A model generated the notes under the pieces. That model was not told where the DNA came from and ran no database searches. It saw only the letters and a list, made by a program, of their open reading frames with translations. Of a stretch of 64,000 nt of DNA, positions 25,301 through 38,504 are shown in pieces. Origin of the DNA: Aurifilum marmelostoma (lineage: Eukaryota > Ascomycota > Sordariomycetes > Diaporthales > Cryphonectriaceae); the NCBI GenBank assembly GCA_027559495.1, contig JAMXSV010000003.1:1-64000 (forward strand), read 5' to 3'. Made by a program: the position numbers and the translations under genes. Each line of letters starts with the position of its first letter. Within the stretch, counting starts at the first letter, position 1.

Positions 25301-26328
25301 GTAGATAAGCTGCATAAGGTAGCTATCGGCTCTCTATCTACTATAGGGTATTATCTTGCAGCATAGTTATCCTCCTTGGCTGTATAGTTTTCTGAGGCAA
25401 TAGGCTCTGCAGATAAGCTGCATAGGATAGCCACCAGCTCTCTATCTGCTATAGGGCATTATTCTATAGCATGGTCATCCTTCTTAGCTATATAGCTATC
25501 CTCTGCTGCATGCAATTCCTTAGCTAGATAACCCGCTAGTATTTTATTCTTAGGCAGAATCTATAAGCTATCTGCAAAGAGCTCTTCCTTCCCTGCTAGC
25601 ACCAGAATCTTGCCTTTGCTTATTATCCTTACTAGATTATAAAGATCTCTTATGCGCATATCTATCTTAGCAATATCTACTGCTTATCCTATAACTTATT
25701 CTCAGATATTATTTAGGGCTCTCTAGCAACTAATCGGAGGCGCTAGCATAATCTGCTAGCAGAGCATTCTATGCTATGCTTAAAAGTCTATATTTAGTAT
25801 ATTATTCTTCTTTTCCTAGAAATTTTAGATCTCCTTAGCTAATTCTACTGCAATTAATTTGCAGCAAATAGAGACTTCTATATATCAATTGCATATATAA
25901 TAACCTAGCATAATATTAGGCCTTAGCATAGAAGCGCAGGGGGGCAGGAATAATAGGGGGCTCTTACTCTTGCTATATACTATAGATCCTAACATATACT
26001 CTTATTTGCAAACTCTATAGCTATAGATAAAATAACTAATATATAGAATAGCTATTTATTTTCCTATACTAGGAGATATAGCCTTAGGATTAATAGCTGC
26101 TAGCATTATTTTCTGCTATTTAGAAGATTAATAAAGTTTAACTAATACTGCCTACTTTTAGTATAGCATTATGCTCTCTACCTGCCTATTAGGGCGTAAG
26201 CCCTTATTGCTTAATATATAACTAATTTCTTTATCCTTTGCTAGCACCTTAGAGGCTAGCAGGGTACTATAATCATTAGTACTATCTTCTAGGATTGCTA
26301 CTTGGTTGCGCAGCTCTTTAGTAGTCAT
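25301..26328 (-). pseudogene. Decayed ORF with 36-residue repeats
   Basis: On the minus strand an ATG at 26,328 opens a frame that stays coherent apart from TAG/TAA for over 100 codons. It begins MTTKELRNQVAILEDS and looks like a coiled coil. Further along, 25,301-25,408 and 25,409-25,516 form a 108-bp (36-codon) tandem repeat that reads in minus-strand frame with a shared core around NYTAKEDNY and DRE. Whether both parts belong to one gene is inference. No family is recognised. Confidence 0.45.
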
Positions 26329-28890
26329 AGCACTGCGTATAGTCGTCTTATTAGACAGGTCCGGCTTAGCAGGATAGGCCAGAGGGCTAGGTGCAGCAGC
26401 AGTCCTGCTATTCCCTATAGCAGCAGCATAGCTAGCAGTAGAGGGTAGGTAGATTATTTCTATCTTTAAGGCTTGCGCCTAGCCTATCTAGCACAGAGGA
26501 AAATAATGCTATACTATAGAAGAAGGCAAGGTCTAATATAGCTAATTTAGTTAGCAGTTTATTCTATGCATTTTTCTTTAGCAAAGGGGATATTATATTT
26601 AGACTATATAGGGCGCTTTTTCCTTCTACTTTATATCCTATATAACCTTATAGATATATATTTATGCAGGGCATAAAGCAGGGCGATATTTATAGGCTAA
26701 GGCTTAGCACTATAGCAGCATCCGCAGGGGTTGCAATTCTGCCTGCCTAGTAAGAAGGAGAGAAAGAAGGCAGCTAAGCAAGCTGCAGTAACTATATAGA
26801 GGATGCTACTACATTTAGCAGCACCTGCTATATTTTAGCAGCAGTAGCAGATCCTAATCTAGCTATAAGACTAGCAGCAGAAGACTCTCCTATAGTAATA
26901 AGCTAAGCAGGATTAGGCAGTGCGCCTACTTAAGATAGCCCTGCAGTTCTAATTGCAGTAGGAGAACTCGGAATTGCTAGTACCGCTTTGGGCTATGCCT
27001 ATCCTGCTTTAGCTAGAAAGGGAGCTAGAGCAGTAGACAGGAGGCCTGCTGCAGAGGATAGGCATTTCTCCTAGATATTCTCGCTTATAATATTAAGGTT
27101 ATTAGGTAAAGAGAGTTGCATAATGCTTTTAGCTAAGGGGCAGAGAAATATAAGAAGCAGAGAAATATAAGTAGCAGCTATAGTAATAATAGCAGCAGAA
27201 AGAAGGAGAGAGAAAGTTTGGATGCTAGGGATTTATATATCTGAAATAGAGAAAGAGCAGAAGAAAGCTAACTATAAAGGATATAGTCCTGGGACTCCTA
27301 AGTATAAGATAGATTATAATTTATTATGCAGCAGGGGTCAGCAGTAAAGGTAGTAAAGGGAGATAGTTATTAGTAGTAGTTAAGGTAAAAGCCCTAATCT
27401 AGTAAAGAAGAGGGCTAAGAAAGCTAAGAGAGTATACACCTTTATTTAGAAGTATTTAGAAGCAGGAAGAGTAAATAGCTAGGCTAAAGAGGCAAAAATG
27501 CCTTTTTATTTATAGCTATATAGAAATAGCTAGCTAAAGTTCTCTTTCTATTATCTTTTCTGCTTAACTCTTTTATCTAGCCTTTATTAGCATTATATGC
27601 ATCTTTTAAGCAATACGCCTATCTTTACTGCCTCTTTGCATCTAACTAGCTATCTCTTACCTATTCCTTAATCTTCTCTAGAGGGTACAGCGGCACTTAT
27701 AATTTGCCTACTAATCTTTATATATTCTGCTTGCAGCCCTTTATAGAGCTATTTACCCTAACTACCTTAATTACTTCTTCTAATCCCACTAACTATCTAA
27801 TTTATCTTACTTATTCCTTAACCTCCTCTAGGAGGCACTGCATTATCTTTTATAACTTACTTACTTACCTTTGCATAGCTATTCATCTAAGTTATATGCA
27901 CCCCTGGCCTCTTAGAATCTGCCTGCCTATATTACTTCTCCGAACCTAGCTAGCTACCTCTTACCTTTTCCTTAACTTCCCCCAATAGTTGCTACCTTAC
28001 TGCATAGCTTTCCTATCTCTAGGCCCTTGCTATGCTATAATAAGCTAAGCTCTTCCTTCTCCTCTATATTTGCTTTTCAAACTAGCCTATCTTAGACTCC
28101 TGCTCCTCTAGCCTCTTATATATAATCTTTCCCTCTCTACCCACCTACCTATATATATACACTTTCTCTCTCTCTTTCTTCTAATCTAAACTGCTAGATA
28201 TTTCTCTTTATTACCTAATTTATCTATGCTCTTAACTCTTTTCTTATTTGCATATAGCAAGCATACTTTTCTTTAGGCCTTCCTAGAGCTACTATCCCTA
28301 TCTCTGCTAATAATTATATTATTTGCATTGCGCAAAATAGCAGCTCTATTTTCTCTACCCCTTTACCTACTCTCTATCTCCCCTAAGAAAATAACTATCT
28401 ATCTTTCTTCTTTTCTTTTTTTACTTTATCTTTATTACCTATAAGCTAATATACCTTACTGCTATCCTATAGAGTTTCCCTGCCTAAATGCGACTTAGTC
28501 TCTATTAATCTCTATTTTCTCTACTGCAGGCTAGCAGACCTTCTTAGCGAGATTTATAGATCTCTTGCCTGCTTTTATTTTCCTCCTCTTAGGTATATAT
28601 TCCTTATTATGCCTAGCATACTATTAGCTAAGATATCCTTGCTTTGCCCTCCCTTCCAGCACTATCTAGAGTCTGCAGACTACCTTGCATGCTTCTCTTA
28701 TATATATATAGATAAGCATACATATATATATATATACCTATCCTCTCTCTATTTATATCTTTTTCACTTTTTTCTTAACTTATAATGCTTATCTTCTAAT
28801 TATTCTATATAATAGAAATTAATATTCTGCAATATAGCCTCTAAAGATAGATATTGCAGATAGAGCAATAGAAGTCTAGGGTGCAGTGCC
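26329..28890. other. Decayed sequence, partly pyrimidine-rich
   Basis: 27,540-28,700 is strongly CT-rich on the plus strand with loosely repeated blocks containing TTCCTTAA and CTCCTCTAG-like strings at about 27,660, 27,805 and 27,965. (TA)n runs occur at 28,700-28,735. An 81-codon ORF at 27,704-27,949 is low-complexity and probably not a gene. Confidence 0.4.
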
Positions 28891-28899
28891 CTCTAGAAA

Positions 28900-31800
28900 T
28901 AATAATAATTAGCTAGTCCTTGCAAGCCCTTCTCTAGTAAAGAAGAGATAGCTTAAGATAAGCAGTAAAGATTCTTTTAATCTAGCTAAGATTTTATTAA
29001 TTTTTATAGCTAATAAGAATAATAAAAAGAAAATCCCTAAGACTTATGCTCTTAGTATCTTTATTAACCCCTTAGCTGCTATAAAAATAGAGCCCTAGAT
29101 TTAGTACTACTACTATAATCTCTTTCGCAAGTAGTTAGAGAGTATCTATAGCATTGCCTCTAAGAAGCCTATAGTAGCCTTCTAGGGCTCTAAAGATAGC
29201 ATTATGCATGCCCATTCTATTTATAATAAGTTCAACCTATCCATTCTGCTCTGCTAAGTGCAGAACAGCATACATCTAGTCTTTTATAGTAAGGAATATA
29301 GCTACTTTATCCTGCTCGGGCTAGCTAAAGATAACTTAGCGCAGCTAAAGGGCAATAGCATGCCTACTCTACTGCTATCAGCAATGCTGCTGCTCCTATC
29401 ACTACTATCATTGCCTCTATAACCTGCATCGCTATTACCCCTACCGCCTGCAACCCTACTACTGCTATAGCCTACAACCCTATCGCTGCTATAAGCAGCA
29501 TCCCTCCCGCTGCAGCCTGCATTTCTAGCACTACCCGCCCCAAAGGCTACTCCTATTAATCTAGCGCAAGCACTAGCACTAGAACTAATTAATCTAATAA
29601 TGCCTAAAGATATAGATAAAGAGTCGAAACTCCTAATTAGATTTATCCCTAGGGAGTAAGAGCATATACGCTATATATTCTAGCTAAAGAGGATCTCTAA
29701 GAATGCAGAGGCTAAGTACTAGCTCTATAGCATTGCTTGCCCTATTTATATATACTAGCTAATTGCTATCTACAACCTGCTAATAAATCCGATTACTAAG
29801 AGAATTAATAGCAGCATAGTAGAATAGGATATAGGCTTTGGCAAGACTATGCTAACCCTAGTGCTGCTGCGCATCTGCGCTAAGCTTGCTATAAGATAGG
29901 CTAAAATTAAGAGCAAGTAGGCAAAGGCTAAGAATAATACTATATTTTACTGCAAGTATCTGCCTAATAATTAGGCGCCCTACTCTTGCTGCTTTTTGCA
30001 GGCTAGAAGCAATACTAAAAGCTCTATCTAGTATTCTTGCATTAAGGATTCCTAATTATATAGAATCTACATAACCTACCTAACTAATACGCTTAGCATT
30101 ATTATTATGCCCCCTAGCCTAATAATAAACTAGCTAATTAAGATAAGGAAGATTTATACTAATATAGCAATAGATAATAAAACCTTTATAACTTTCTTAA
30201 CTTATAGCAGCAATATTAAGAATAGGATATAGCTGCTGCAGCCTAGAGACTGCTAGGCCTAAGCAAAGATCTTAGAGGCAAAGAGAGATTAAGTAATTTA
30301 GTCTAAAGAGTTTAGCCCCAAGATACTGCAGATAGTCGCTGCTAGCAGAAGCATTGCATAGGATATCTTCCTAGTAAGCAATATAGCTATTAATAATTTA
30401 ATAAATAAATTCAAGTTAGCTAATATAAGCTATGCTAGGAAGAAGAAAATTGCTATAACTATTTTAACTATTAAAGCCTATATTATAGATAAGTTCTAGC
30501 TCTATAAAGGAATTAGGAATACTATAAAAGCCTTTAAATAGCTAGCTATCTATAAGGGCTATGCTAACTATCCTATCTCCCTTATTACGCTTTGCAGAAC
30601 TACTTTAAAAGAGGGGTCTCTAGCGTAAACGCATTCTATTAAGCACTTTCGGGAATAGTAGCGTTATTTCAGAAGCTATAAGCTTATCTATATAGAGATA
30701 TCCGAGTTCGGCTTTATAAAGCTGCAGTCCTAGAAAGTATAGCAGGCATTTAATATGCAAATGCAAAACTTAGGCTAATAAGCAGCAGCAGCAATTAAGG
30801 GCGCTAGGGAAAAGCTAGTAGAATATATGCCTTTCTTTAAGCTATTTATGCTTTGCCTACGCTAAGGCTAGAACTACTGCAATAGGCCTATTATTCTGCT
30901 CCTAGCTATTAAGCGCATATAAAAGGAGCTATAGCCTGCTATAGATGAAAAGATAGCTGCCTGCTTCAAAACGATAGTGGCTAGCATTAATAGCATTATC
31001 AAGCGCTTCCTAGCAAGAAATATTTAGAAGTAAAAGAAGCAAGGGCGGATTAAATAGAAGCCTATAAGGCAGTCTATTATAGAAGAGCTACAGAGCAGCA
31101 AGCTTAAGCCCTAGGAGAATTATTTTATTCTTCTATAGCGGGCTTCTATATATCTATTTCTGCTTAGAATATAGGACTCTATTAGCAGTAATGCCCTTTT
31201 AGCTGAATACTGCTAGAAGGTCCCGACTGCCCTACAGAAAGATATCCTAAATAGCATGCCTATCGCCTATGCCCTTACTAGCTATACTGCTATATAGGAC
31301 TTTAGGCAGAGCGCAGATAACCTTGCAGATTCTTCTGCTAAGCTCTAATATATTAAGTGCCTTATTAGACGGATAATCTTAGAGGATAACCCTAAGATAG
31401 CGCTAGCAGATAGCTTTAGTAAGCAGTATATAATTATCTTCTTTAGCTAGCTAATTAATGCTACTCTTACCTATATCTTTCTGCTTAGAGATATAGAGCT
31501 AGTATCCTAGGTCAAGTTTCTATATATAAGCTCTAGTAAAGGTATATTAGAGAGGGCTAAGCTAGTTAAGAGAATAAATACAAAGTGCTACTGCAATAGC
31601 AAGAATAAGGTCTTTATTGCAATAGTATCTATCGCTAGCAAGGGCTTTAATATCTAGCGCGCTAATAATATATAATATCCTAAGCTTCCTATTACCCTAT
31701 TCAAGTTATGTTAATTAGAGGACAGGGTCTACTAGCAGAGATAGAAAGCAAAGGTCAAGATTATAAGGATAGTTAAGATAGGCAATATAGTAGAAGAGCT

Positions 31801-31962
31801 TAGCTACTAGGCAATGCAGGGCAAGGAGCTTATAGCGAAGATTATATATAGTATTAATATTATATAACCTAAGAGACTGTTAATATAGGGACTCCTAGAG
31901 ACCCTAACCCTAATATAGAAGCCTAGCAGAGGCTATAGGTTTTGCAAGCAAAATTAATATAA
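28900..31962 (+). pseudogene. SNF2-family helicase/ATPase, RIP-decayed
   Basis: A single plus-strand frame is followed over about 3 kb, interrupted by TAG/TAA. In the stretches I translated there is no in-frame TGA and no net frameshift. Helicase motifs are in order: Walker A at 29,831-29,851 (read DIGFGKT), motif Ia near 30,107-30,130 (read IIIMPPSLI), motif II region at 30,482-30,499 (read IIDKF, consistent with a G-to-A change of DE), and motif VI with flanks at 31,709-31,800 (read LEDRVY, then a Gln-rich stop-bearing segment, KVKIIRIV and EEL). An earlier segment reads GFNIQRAN, typical of the SNF2 C-terminal lobe. SNF2 proteins are DNA-dependent translocases. This copy is dead. The start codon is not visible. 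Confidence 0.85.
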
Positions 31963-32055
31963 AAAATAACAATGCGTATTTTATAATTAAACTTCTTAAC
32001 CTATCTTAACTATAAATATTATAATCTATCTGCAATTCTTATAAAATATCTTAGG

Positions 32056-32264
32056 TATTAGCTAGGCCTAGTATATATATATAATAGAATAGATTACTAG
32101 TAATTAGATTGCTTATTGATTATTTTATTAGTTAAAGAGCTATCTATCTAGCTAGTATGCGTGTGCATTGCTATGGGCTATTCTTATTGCGCATTATTCA
32201 GGATATAGCCTATGCGCTGCCATCGCAGTAATACATTGCTATAGCTCGCTTAGTAGAATCTATA
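32056..32264 (-). repeat. LTR (3' copy in element orientation)
   Basis: This 209-bp repeat is paired with 34,968-35,176. Differences between the two are mostly C/T and G/A. The outer flank is TTAGG. Confidence 0.85.
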
Positions 32265-32598
32265 CTAGCAATCTTTTCTTTTCTTACTATTAGTTAGTCT
32301 TATATATATAAATAAAAGCTTATAATTAATATAATAATTATTATTAATTAATTAGTCTTTAATATTAACTAGAGAGCCTTATAGCCCTTTGGTAAGAATA
32401 AATCTAGCCTGCGTATAAGCTAATAATAATAAGAGTCGTTATTTCCTTATACTAGCAATCTTTCTAAATTAGTAATAACCTTAATAGTTATCGTATCCCT
32501 TATTTCAAAAGCAAAAAAAAAAAAAAAAATATTATAATCCTTAAAAGAACTCTTTACTATACTTCTACTAAAATTATGCAATAGTCGCCTTTCTATCA

Positions 32599-33569
32599 CT
32601 TATTTATTACTAGCGCAACCCTCTTATTCTATTGCTATACATTTCTTTATCCTCTTATTCTATTCCTCAAATATCTCCCTATCCTTACTATCAATATCTA
32701 TTTTATTATTAGCGTTATCTATTGCTATATATTTCTTTATCCTCTTATTCTATTCTTTAAATATCTCTCTATCCTTACTATTAGTATCTATCTTATTATC
32801 GGCATTATCTACCTTATTATTATCTAAACCTGCAACTATTGCAGACCTCTTATTAGTTATAGTAGTATCCTCTTTTCTGGGTACTTTCTTATTAGTTAAG
32901 GTAGTCTTATTCTCTATAGATACCTTTTTCTTTAATGCCTTAGGGGTTAGGGTATATTTTGCAGTTATATATTATATAGCTATTAGCTGGATTTATTCGA
33001 CTTTCTGCTAGTTAAGGATTATTTATAATTGCATGAGCAGATTGATCTAACTCTTGGTAAGCTTCTCTATTAGCCCTTAATAATCCCAAAGTTTGCCCAG
33101 AATAGCAATCTTATTAACTATAGCGATAATTGCAATAATTTAGTGCTGCATGGGGGTATCCTTAGGAACAAAATTCTCCTTAGCAACTCTCTTCTGCAGG
33201 TCTTAAATAATAATATTTAATAAATATTATAGATCCTATGCCTTTAACTTATTAATAACTTGCTTAATATATTATTTAGCATTATTCTTTAAGAATAGAT
33301 TATCTACCTATTCTTTTGCCTTATTCTTGCAATTATTAAAATTATTAATTCTGCAAGAATTCTTTTTCTTTATTGGATTCTTTGCAGGGGTCGCTTTCTT
33401 AGCGCTTAATACTATTGCATTGCTGCTTCTCTTAGGGGCAGCAGCAGCGGAGGTTGCTATATTAGCAGCTAAGAATGCAATATTATTATTTGCCTTAGGA
33501 GTAGCAGGGTTAATATTAATAGAGATAAAGCAAGATATTATTGCAAGTATTATATTAGGTATTGCTTAG
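32599..33569 (-). pseudogene. Extra ORF in the copia-type element, unknown
   Basis: A minus-strand frame stays coherent for about 320 codons except for TAG/TAA. It starts Ala-rich, becomes Lys/Asn/Gln-rich, and ends with a 30-residue tandem repeat (90-bp period, units at 32,631 and 32,721 on the plus strand) carrying DSKDREIF and EQNKRIKK. It lies downstream of the RNase H region in element orientation, where canonical copia elements have only the 3' LTR. It could be a gag-like domain moved by rearrangement or an accessory ORF. No motif decides this. Confidence 0.55.
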
Positions 33570-33879
33570 CTAGTTAATAATTCTTATAAGTAGTAAAGTA
33601 GGTAATAGATAGTTAGATTGCTTAATAGAATTGCTTAATAGAAGGCTGGAAAGCTTAGTAACTATGCTTAGAAAAGGGAAAGAAGCAGTAGGTAGGTTTG
33701 AAAAAAAAAAAAAATGTTATATTGATAGAGTAAGGAGAGGTAGCGTTAATAGAATGTATGGGTATTAATGTGGAAAAAAAAATCTGATCTTAGTGTATAT
33801 ATAAGAAAGAAGCAAAGTAGCAAGTGAGGTATATCTAAGGCATAGGTGATAGTTCTAAGAAAGCTAAGCGATGGTCAGT

Positions 33880-34505
33880 TAGAGCCTATCAACAAAACTA
33901 TCTATCTAGATGCAAAGCTTGTTATAGTTAATAAGCTATTATAAAGCAGTATTTAGTAATGCCTTTATTATTGCATCTGCAGGGTTATCCTTGCTATTGA
34001 TCTACCTAATTTTAGCAATCTCCTTTATCTTATATAATTATTAAAGCAATATAATATTAATTATTAGTCTCTTCTCCTTTATTATACCCAGCTTGATTAG
34101 ATACTTATATAGGGAGTATGAATTTGTATATATAATAATAGGGATATTGTTTAGCAAAAGTCGTCTAGTAATTATCTGGAGGGTTAATACTAATAAAATC
34201 CTAATATTAACTCTATTGACTATGCTATAGATCTTGCTTGCTAGTACGCTTCTTATTATCGCTATCTTCTCTGCTAGGTCCTATCCTATAGGCATGTCCT
34301 TGTTTACTAGGTTGGCTAGTTAGGGGGCTATATAGCTATTATTTTGTCTTATGAAAACGCCTTGCTGGCATAGGAAGTTCTTGAGGGGGCAGCGGTATGC
34401 GTTTAGTATTCTCTCGAATATTGCTTGGAACTATCCTTTGAAGTCTTTGCAAAAGGCATAGAAGAGATTATTATCGAATAATTGCTTACTAATATAGCTT
34501 CTTAT
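33880..34505 (-). pseudogene. Copia-type RT/RNase H fragment
   Basis: The minus-strand frame reads the end of a Ty1/copia polyprotein: RSVLAS, then IYTNSYSLYKYL (from IYTDSxSLYD), LGIIKEKRL, and KDNPADAIIK, matching the fungal RNase H segment that contains LVKLGTTxEKRL and NPADAxTK. The catalytic Asp in YTD is read Asn, a G-to-A change. The integrase and most of the reverse transcriptase are absent. Confidence 0.75.
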
Positions 34506-34967
34506 TATTCTAGCTACTATTATAGCAAGCTAGAATTTATTTAACGCCTTTATAGCAGGAGTAGTTTACTTATCTATATTAACTATGCTCTAAAAGGTAG
34601 CATTGATTTGAAGTCCTTCTATAAGGGCTTCTAGCTAATAAATTCTTTTATTATTAGCTATAATAGATTAGCTGTATGTTATTTTGTGTGAATAGTGTTA
34701 TGCGTAATAGATGCGTATCTAGCCTTGCCTTAGAGAGTATAATCTTGAGGGTTAGGGAGGTTTAGTAGCAAGGGAGATCTTCTTAATAGCTGTTTAGAGA
34801 GTCTGATATTTTATAGGGAGGTCTGAAGAAATAATTGCTGATGTATAGCATAGATTCCTCGTCGAGAGTATCTACTATTTGCTTGCGCGCGCGATGCAGG
34901 GAGGTCTTCTAGGGTCTGTCTCTTTAACCTAGCTATCTATAATTGCCTAAAGGCAATTACTAAGTAG

Positions 34968-35176
34968 TATTAGCTGGGCCTGGTATATATATATAGCAGA
35001 ATAGATTACTGGTAGTTGGATTGCTTATTGGTTATTTTATTGATTAAAGAGCTATCTATTTAGCTAGTATATATGTGCATTGCTAGGGGCTATTTCTATA
35101 GCGCACTGTTTAGAATGTGGCCTATGCGCTGCCATTGCAGTGATGCATTGCTATTGCTTACTTAAAGAAATCTATA
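34968..35176 (-). repeat. LTR (5' copy in element orientation)
   Basis: This 209-bp repeat is paired with 32,056-32,264. It is less mutated than its partner (more TGG and TTGG retained). The outer flank is TTAGG at 35,177-35,181. Confidence 0.85.
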
Positions 35177-35181
35177 TTAGG

Positions 35182-37140
35182 CTTTATAGGAGCTTTAATC
35201 TCTTATATAGTTATTCTACCTAATTAAAGGCCTAGTGGTTTATAAAGGAGCCTTGCAATTAAATTCTATTATCTTAATAGCATTAGCTCTAATATTAAAT
35301 CTTCTTAGTCTTAGGGCTAAGCTAGGTTAGATCTTACCTTAGGATTTTAAGGAGGGTATGCTAAGCTATATTCTATTTTTATAGAAATATATATAGGGAC
35401 TCTATAAGAAGGTAGGAAGAATAGTAGATTATTTACTATTGCTAAATACTAGAGGGCATAGCTATATGCTAAGCATTTCTAGGCGCTATCCCTAATTAGG
35501 ATAGTTAGCTAGCAATGCAGACTTAAACTGCAATGCCCTAATATTAAATAAGTCTATTACTAGCTTACTAGGAACCTACTAGATTAATTAAGAGTTCTAT
35601 AGATGCTATTCTTCCTAGTATAAGGGCCTCTATAGTATATAGGGTCCCTATAGCCTCTGCTATAATTCTTTTCTCCCTTTTCCCTAGCTATAATATCCTC
35701 TATTGCAATATATGCATGGCTTCTTGCTAGGCATAGGGTTATTGTGCCTGTTTTAGGCAGCATTATGCTTATAGCAATCTCCAGCAAGAGCACTTATCTT
35801 AGCAAGTTCCTTCTTAGTTTAGTTGAAGTAGATGCGAGCAGGGTAGGCAAGATAGAAAGCAATAACCTAGACTAGCTTCTTAAGATTAGTCTCTAGCAAA
35901 GAGCTATTAGCTATATTAATTAGAGTAGAGATCTGCAGAGGCGGGCGGCAGGCTTTATAATTACTTACGCTAGCTTAAGATCTAAGGTCCTAATAGCAGA
36001 TAGATTCCCTAATAGGGGCGCTATATCTTCCTACTGCTAGAAAAGAAATAGTAAAAGGGATTCTATAGGGCTTTAAAGAGTATAGATTCCTCCTTAAGAG
36101 AAAAAGAAGCAATACTAGAGTACTAAAGGATAGAAGAGATCTTAATGGGATATAGGAAGTCCTAATAAGTCTGGCAGCTGCTCTGGACTAGAGCAAGGGC
36201 GCTTGCCTGCTATTGTCTTCTTCCTCGAGCGTAGAAGAGCTATAGTCTCTATAGATGCGCTAAGCATACTTAGAATAGCTGCATATAAATAGAATCCTTC
36301 TTAATATACCTGCAGCTGCATTATATATCTTAAAGAAGGTTCTTGAGTCTGCTAATAGCAGCTAAGCCTCTCCCCTATATTAGCCTAGTTAGCAGGGAGT
36401 AGGATATAGGCTTTGCCTATCTATATCTATAATATTAAGGGATATATAGGATGCTAGAATAGTCTATGTTAAGGTAAAAGCTATTGGACCCTGCGCTTCT
36501 AATCGGGCTTAAGAATGGCGCAGGGGTTTAAGGAATATGCTCTTCAGTATGCATAGGTTCTGTAAAAGAGGCTTTAAGGCCCTCTATATCTTGGAAGAAC
36601 TAGCAGCAGAGGTCTTATTCTTAATGCCTATGCGACCCTTCTTTATAGATAACTAGCAGATGCGCCTTAAGATGCTCGGCTTCTTGGACGAGCTAGGCTT
36701 GCTGCTGCCTCCTATAGCTATCTCCTTGCGCTGGATAGGTCCAAATATGCTGGTTAGAGCTAGAGTTAGCAAAGTATAATCTAAAGATAAAGAGGGCTAT
36801 AAAGGCAAGAGGATATTAAAGTTGATAATAGTATTAGATTAATTAAAGAAGTTAAAGAAGGGAAAGGAAAATAAAATAGAGGGCTTGAAAGGGCTGCAAG
36901 ATAATTAATAAAGAGTATAGACTATTATGCTAAAGATAGCTAGAAATGCATCTTCTAATCGAAGGAATAGCTTAAAGGCAGGCAGGCATCTAATTAGTTA
37001 GTAGGGATAGGAAAGGGTTAAGGAGAAGGAGAGATTGAAAGAGAGAGGAGATATATAAAGATAAAAAAGAAGATCTTATTCTAAAATGATTACTAAGAGC
37101 ATTAAGGAGCAGAATAGGAAAAAAGAAATCTAATTATCCA
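35182..37140. other. Decayed sequence, no gene recognised
   Basis: RIP-type sequence. A 69-codon minus ORF at 35,584-35,793 shows no domain. Purine-rich plus-strand stretches at 36,780-37,080 suggest decayed coding, unidentified. Confidence 0.4.
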
Positions 37141-37144
37141 AAAT

Positions 37145-37790
37145 GTATCCTATTATACTATGCAGTATTTAGATAGCATTGCATTTATACTTAAGTGCCT
37201 GCTGCGTTTTGTCTATAATATACACTATCTTCTGCAGTTGCTTGATTATTACCTTGATAGCTTTTATAGGGCTTCTAGCTACTAGAAGCAGCTTAGATAG
37301 AATATACTGTAGCAGATGCCTAAGCGTATATGCTAAGCGCTATTTATTCTTGCATATAATGTTGTCTAATAGCAGCATTATTATATAGGGCTTAGTTCTG
37401 ATATATGGGAAGCTGGCGAAGTTCTTTATGCGTTTTGCAGCAGCTGGGTTAAAGCGAAGGCCCTATAGGACCCTAGCGACTGCAAAAAGCAGCTATTTAT
37501 TTCCTATTACCTGCTAGCCTCTTAAGACTAATCTTAATCTCCGGACTGTATTCTAGAGATTGTGTATATTGGCCTCAGGTAGTAGGATGCCTAGCTTATT
37601 AATTTAAAGCAGAGTAAAGAGGCCCTTAATAAACTATTTTAGAGAAATAGCTAGTTTAAGCCTTGCTAGTAATAATGTATAAGGCTTACTCGGATAGTAA
37701 GGGCAGGAGATACTATAGTAATATACTAGGGCAGAAGGCATTATAGGTACTAGTTAGCGCTTGCAGCTGCCTAATACTAGTATGCGAAGG
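37145..37790 (-). pseudogene. Decayed ORF, unknown family
   Basis: A minus-strand frame of about 210 codons is coherent apart from TAG/TAA. It contains RRLRLVLRG, NPAAAKRIKNF and a Gln/Lys-rich tail, and is probably alpha-helical. I do not recognise it. The 69-codon plus ORF at 37,179-37,388 lies on top of it and is taken as a shadow. Confidence 0.4.
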
Positions 37791-38504
37791 TAGGAGGAGA
37801 GGATATAGTTAGGCGGTAGATATAGAAAAGGTAAGTTATAGAGGAAATAGGCTTCTTAAGATATAAGTATATAAGAAAGCCTCCCTCTTATTTTAAAAGA
37901 TAATCAGTTGTAAGAAGATAACTAGTTATTTCCTAGCACCTAGTCTATTAGGAAATAACGAGTATAGATAATGCTAAAACCTAGGTAACTTATTCTCTGC
38001 AGCAGAATAGCAGGCCTATTCTTAAAGCTTGCTATAGAAAAGAGTTTGCAGTTGCCTCTAAGACTATAATAAAAGCAATAATGAGATCTAAGTAAATTAC
38101 TATCTGCATTAGTAAAGCAGGCTTGCTCTGAATTTATTATAAAGACTTTATAAGCAATTCCTAGGGTATTAAATATTAATAGAGGGCTTGCTTTAATGCC
38201 TTAAGATATATATACTAAAGGGGATTATAAGGACTTATAGTCTATACTCGAAAAGTTAGTATATACTTAGTGAAAGGATTATATAGTACTATAGTTCTAA
38301 ATCTTTATAATTCTGGTCTAGCCTAGAATAGCTGCTTAAGGCTAAGGAGGAGAAGAGAGCTATTCTATATATATTGCAGATAAGCATGCTATAGAGGTAT
38401 AGCCTGCTGCTGCAAGCTAGCCTACTTATTTGTATTTCTACTATCTACTATGCTTTTTTGAGTATAGAATCTCTTAAAGTTTCTATACTAATAAAGAATT
38501 ATAA

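Larger units (their letters stand above)
32051..35181 (-). mobile_element. Complete copia-type LTR element with target duplication
   Basis: Two direct repeats of exactly 209 bp (32,056-32,264 and 34,968-35,176) flank about 2.7 kb. Both start TATTAGC and end TCTATA, as expected if TG...CA ends were changed to TA by RIP. The five bases outside are identical: TTAGG at 32,051-32,055 and at 35,177-35,181. The interior carries minus-strand reverse transcriptase/RNase H sequence of Ty1/copia type, and a purine-rich tract lies next to the left LTR in minus orientation. At 3.1 kb it is shorter than a full copia element (about 5 kb), so it is deleted or non-autonomous. Confidence 0.85.

Noticed and set aside
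33327..33569. 80-residue hydrophobic plus-strand ORF
   Set aside because: The minus strand of the same interval is part of a longer coherent frame of the copia-type element. The hydrophobicity is a by-product of Ala/Asn/Lys codons read backwards.
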